A DNA stretch of 64,000 nt from Microglena sp. YARC (Eukaryota; Chlorophyta; Chlorophyceae; Chlamydomonadales; Chlamydomonadaceae). The notes under the pieces are model-generated. The model ran no database searches. It was given only the letters and a program-made list of their open reading frames with translations, and was not told the DNA's origin. Both the position numbers and the translations under genes were made by a program. The DNA is taken from the NCBI GenBank assembly GCA_022414725.1, contig CM039462.1, positions 60,950,595 through 61,014,594 on the forward strand. The letters run 5' to 3'. Shown here piece after piece: positions 62,785-64,000 of the stretch (position 1 is the stretch's first letter; each line of letters opens with the position of its first letter).

Positions 62785-63589
62785 CACTCTCGAGGGCGAT
62801 CACTCTCCGCCATTTTGTAGCGTCGCAGGCATCGCTGCATATATAGAACTTATTAGTCCAGGGGTAGCAAAACGGATTGAAAGGAGTTCCCCAACCTTAC
62901 AAACAGGAATGATAGGAATATGTCTGATATCGGCAAGAAGTTAAGAATTAATTCACATTTGTTTTTTACCAAGGGTTTCAAATATATTTGTTCCAGGCCA
63001 GAAGCTTTAAATTACTAAGTTGCCCAATAGTCAATACATACATTTATCAAAATAAATATATACATTTATAAATAAAGGTCCAAATATTAGTCTCCAGATG
63101 TGTTTTGTACCAGGCCACAAGCTTAGAACTACTCATGTCTAGTGTTTTTTATTTCAGATTTCTGTAGTCCAGGTTGAGTAGCTACTTGGGCTACTCGACC
63201 CTGATTTCAGGATAGTTGCGTAGCCATCGCATGGCGGAGCCCGAAGCGCGGAGCCTGGTGGGGTCGGGGGGCAGCGCGTCCTGATATCGGGGGGGTCGGG
63301 GGGTGTAGCATTCTACGGAATGGCGACGGATTGGCGACGCGTCGTCAAAAAATAAAACACTGCTCATGCCCCAAATAATCGTGCAATACATTTCGCACCA
63401 CATCAACGCCCGCATCATATAGGACCAGATCAGGCCGGAAGCTAAGAATAACTTCAGGCAAGATTTTACCAAGGGTCTCCAAGTACCTGCGTGAAATTGA
63501 AATTGAAGTTGTTACATCTGTGTAATGCAGTCACTCACAGGACGTGACATGAATGGTACCTTTGTGATGAATTTTCAAATGGGATAATA
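62785..63589. other. SINE-head fragment; otherwise no gene
   Basis: A SINE-head fragment lies at 62852-62905 (AGTCCAGGGGTAGCAAAACG, CCCCAACCTTACAA). AGAAGTTAAGAATTAATTCA / CAGGCCNNAAGCTTNNAA motifs recur around 62940-63130. No coding exon supported. Confidence 0.4.
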
Positions 63590-64000
63590 AGCTCAGTGGT
63601 GGTGGCGTGGTGGTTTGATGGTGGTGGTGTGGTGTGGTGGTGGGGCTGTGGTGGTTGTGTGATGGTTGGATGGTGGTGTGGTTCTGGTTCTGCAGTGGTG
63701 GGGCTGCGGTGGTTTGATGGTTGCAAGGAATATTTAGGTACGATATTTAGCCTAGTGGTGGTGACGTGGTGGTTTGATGGTGGTGGTGTGGGAAATGGTT
63801 GGCACAGAAAAGTGTGAGGGACGGTTGAAAAGAAATAGTGTATGGGACAGTTGGAATGAAATAGTGTGGGGAATGGTTGGAATGAAACAGTGTGGGGGCA
63901 GTTGGAATGAAAAAGTGTGGGGAACAGTTGGAATGACATAGAGTATGGAACAGTTGACATGAAATAATGTATGGGACAGTTGGGATGAAATAGTGTGGGG
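63590..64000. repeat. GTGGTG-rich tract and about 31-bp minisatellite (ACAGTTGGAATGAAATAGTG)
   Basis: GGTGGTGTGGTGG blocks (two related copies 63590 and 63755), then seven units of GGGACAGTTGGAATGAAATA. Runs off the window. Confidence 0.9.

Noticed and set aside
60810..62820. HTYIHTYI and MYVCMYVC frames
   Set aside because: (TATG)n microsatellite.

Overview
The window is nuclear DNA of a eukaryote, most probably a green alga (Chlorophyta). The main reason is a multi-exon secreted metalloprotease of the gametolysin (peptidase M11) family, found mainly in green algae. GT-AG introns, hydroxyproline-type Pro-rich linkers and plant-algal LINE fragments fit this. The species cannot be fixed from sequence alone; a volvocine alga or a repeat-rich prasinophyte would both fit. 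Most of the 64 kb is repeats: minisatellites, microsatellites, MITE/SINE-like families, LINE remnants and two large inverted repeats.

Layout. 0-2 kb: 5' part of a minus-strand secreted Kazal-type protease-inhibitor gene (signal-peptide exon plus three Kazal exons, all phase 1). 2.5-4.6 kb: a LINE C-terminal fragment inside a short inverted-repeat element. 5.0-5.7 kb: two exons of a minus-strand gene with a UBZ-like zinc finger and a PIP box (DNA-damage type). 6-8.3 kb and 40.2-40.5 kb: copies of a GGTCGGCCC-ended element. 8.35-11.65 kb: an element with a tyrosine recombinase and 263-bp direct repeats, each holding a lox-like inverted repeat; next to it is a decayed minus-strand frame (12.0-13.35 kb). 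15-23.2 kb: an inverted repeat with 1.36-kb arms around a 5.5-kb spacer of satellites and a LINE RNase H scrap.

27.0-47.5 kb: one plus-strand gene of 12 exons (about 845 codons, over 85% intron). Every exon phase agrees. It encodes a secreted M11 metalloprotease (QExxHxxGxxH) followed by a hevein-like chitin-binding domain, three PAN/Apple-like Cys repeats and a Tyr/Pro tail. At almost every intron boundary there is a tandem array whose unit includes the splice site and the adjoining piece of exon, so the introns are built from decoy splice sites and partial exon copies. The Kazal gene and the HDAC-like locus show the same pattern.

48-54 kb: more repeats, plus two copies of an exon resembling the C-terminal region of a histone-deacetylase-family protein (minus strand, about 51 kb). 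54.6-60.2 kb: a near-perfect 5.6-kb palindrome with almost no spacer; each arm carries a C2H2 zinc-finger gene and a gene for an AT-hook repeat protein whose 5' end is cut at the palindrome centre. 60-64 kb: microsatellite-tailed retroposons and minisatellites.

The Kazal inhibitor and the metalloprotease would both act outside the cell, probably on wall or matrix protein. They belong to different catalytic classes (Kazal domains usually inhibit serine proteases), so no direct pairing is implied. The other genes show no evident functional link.
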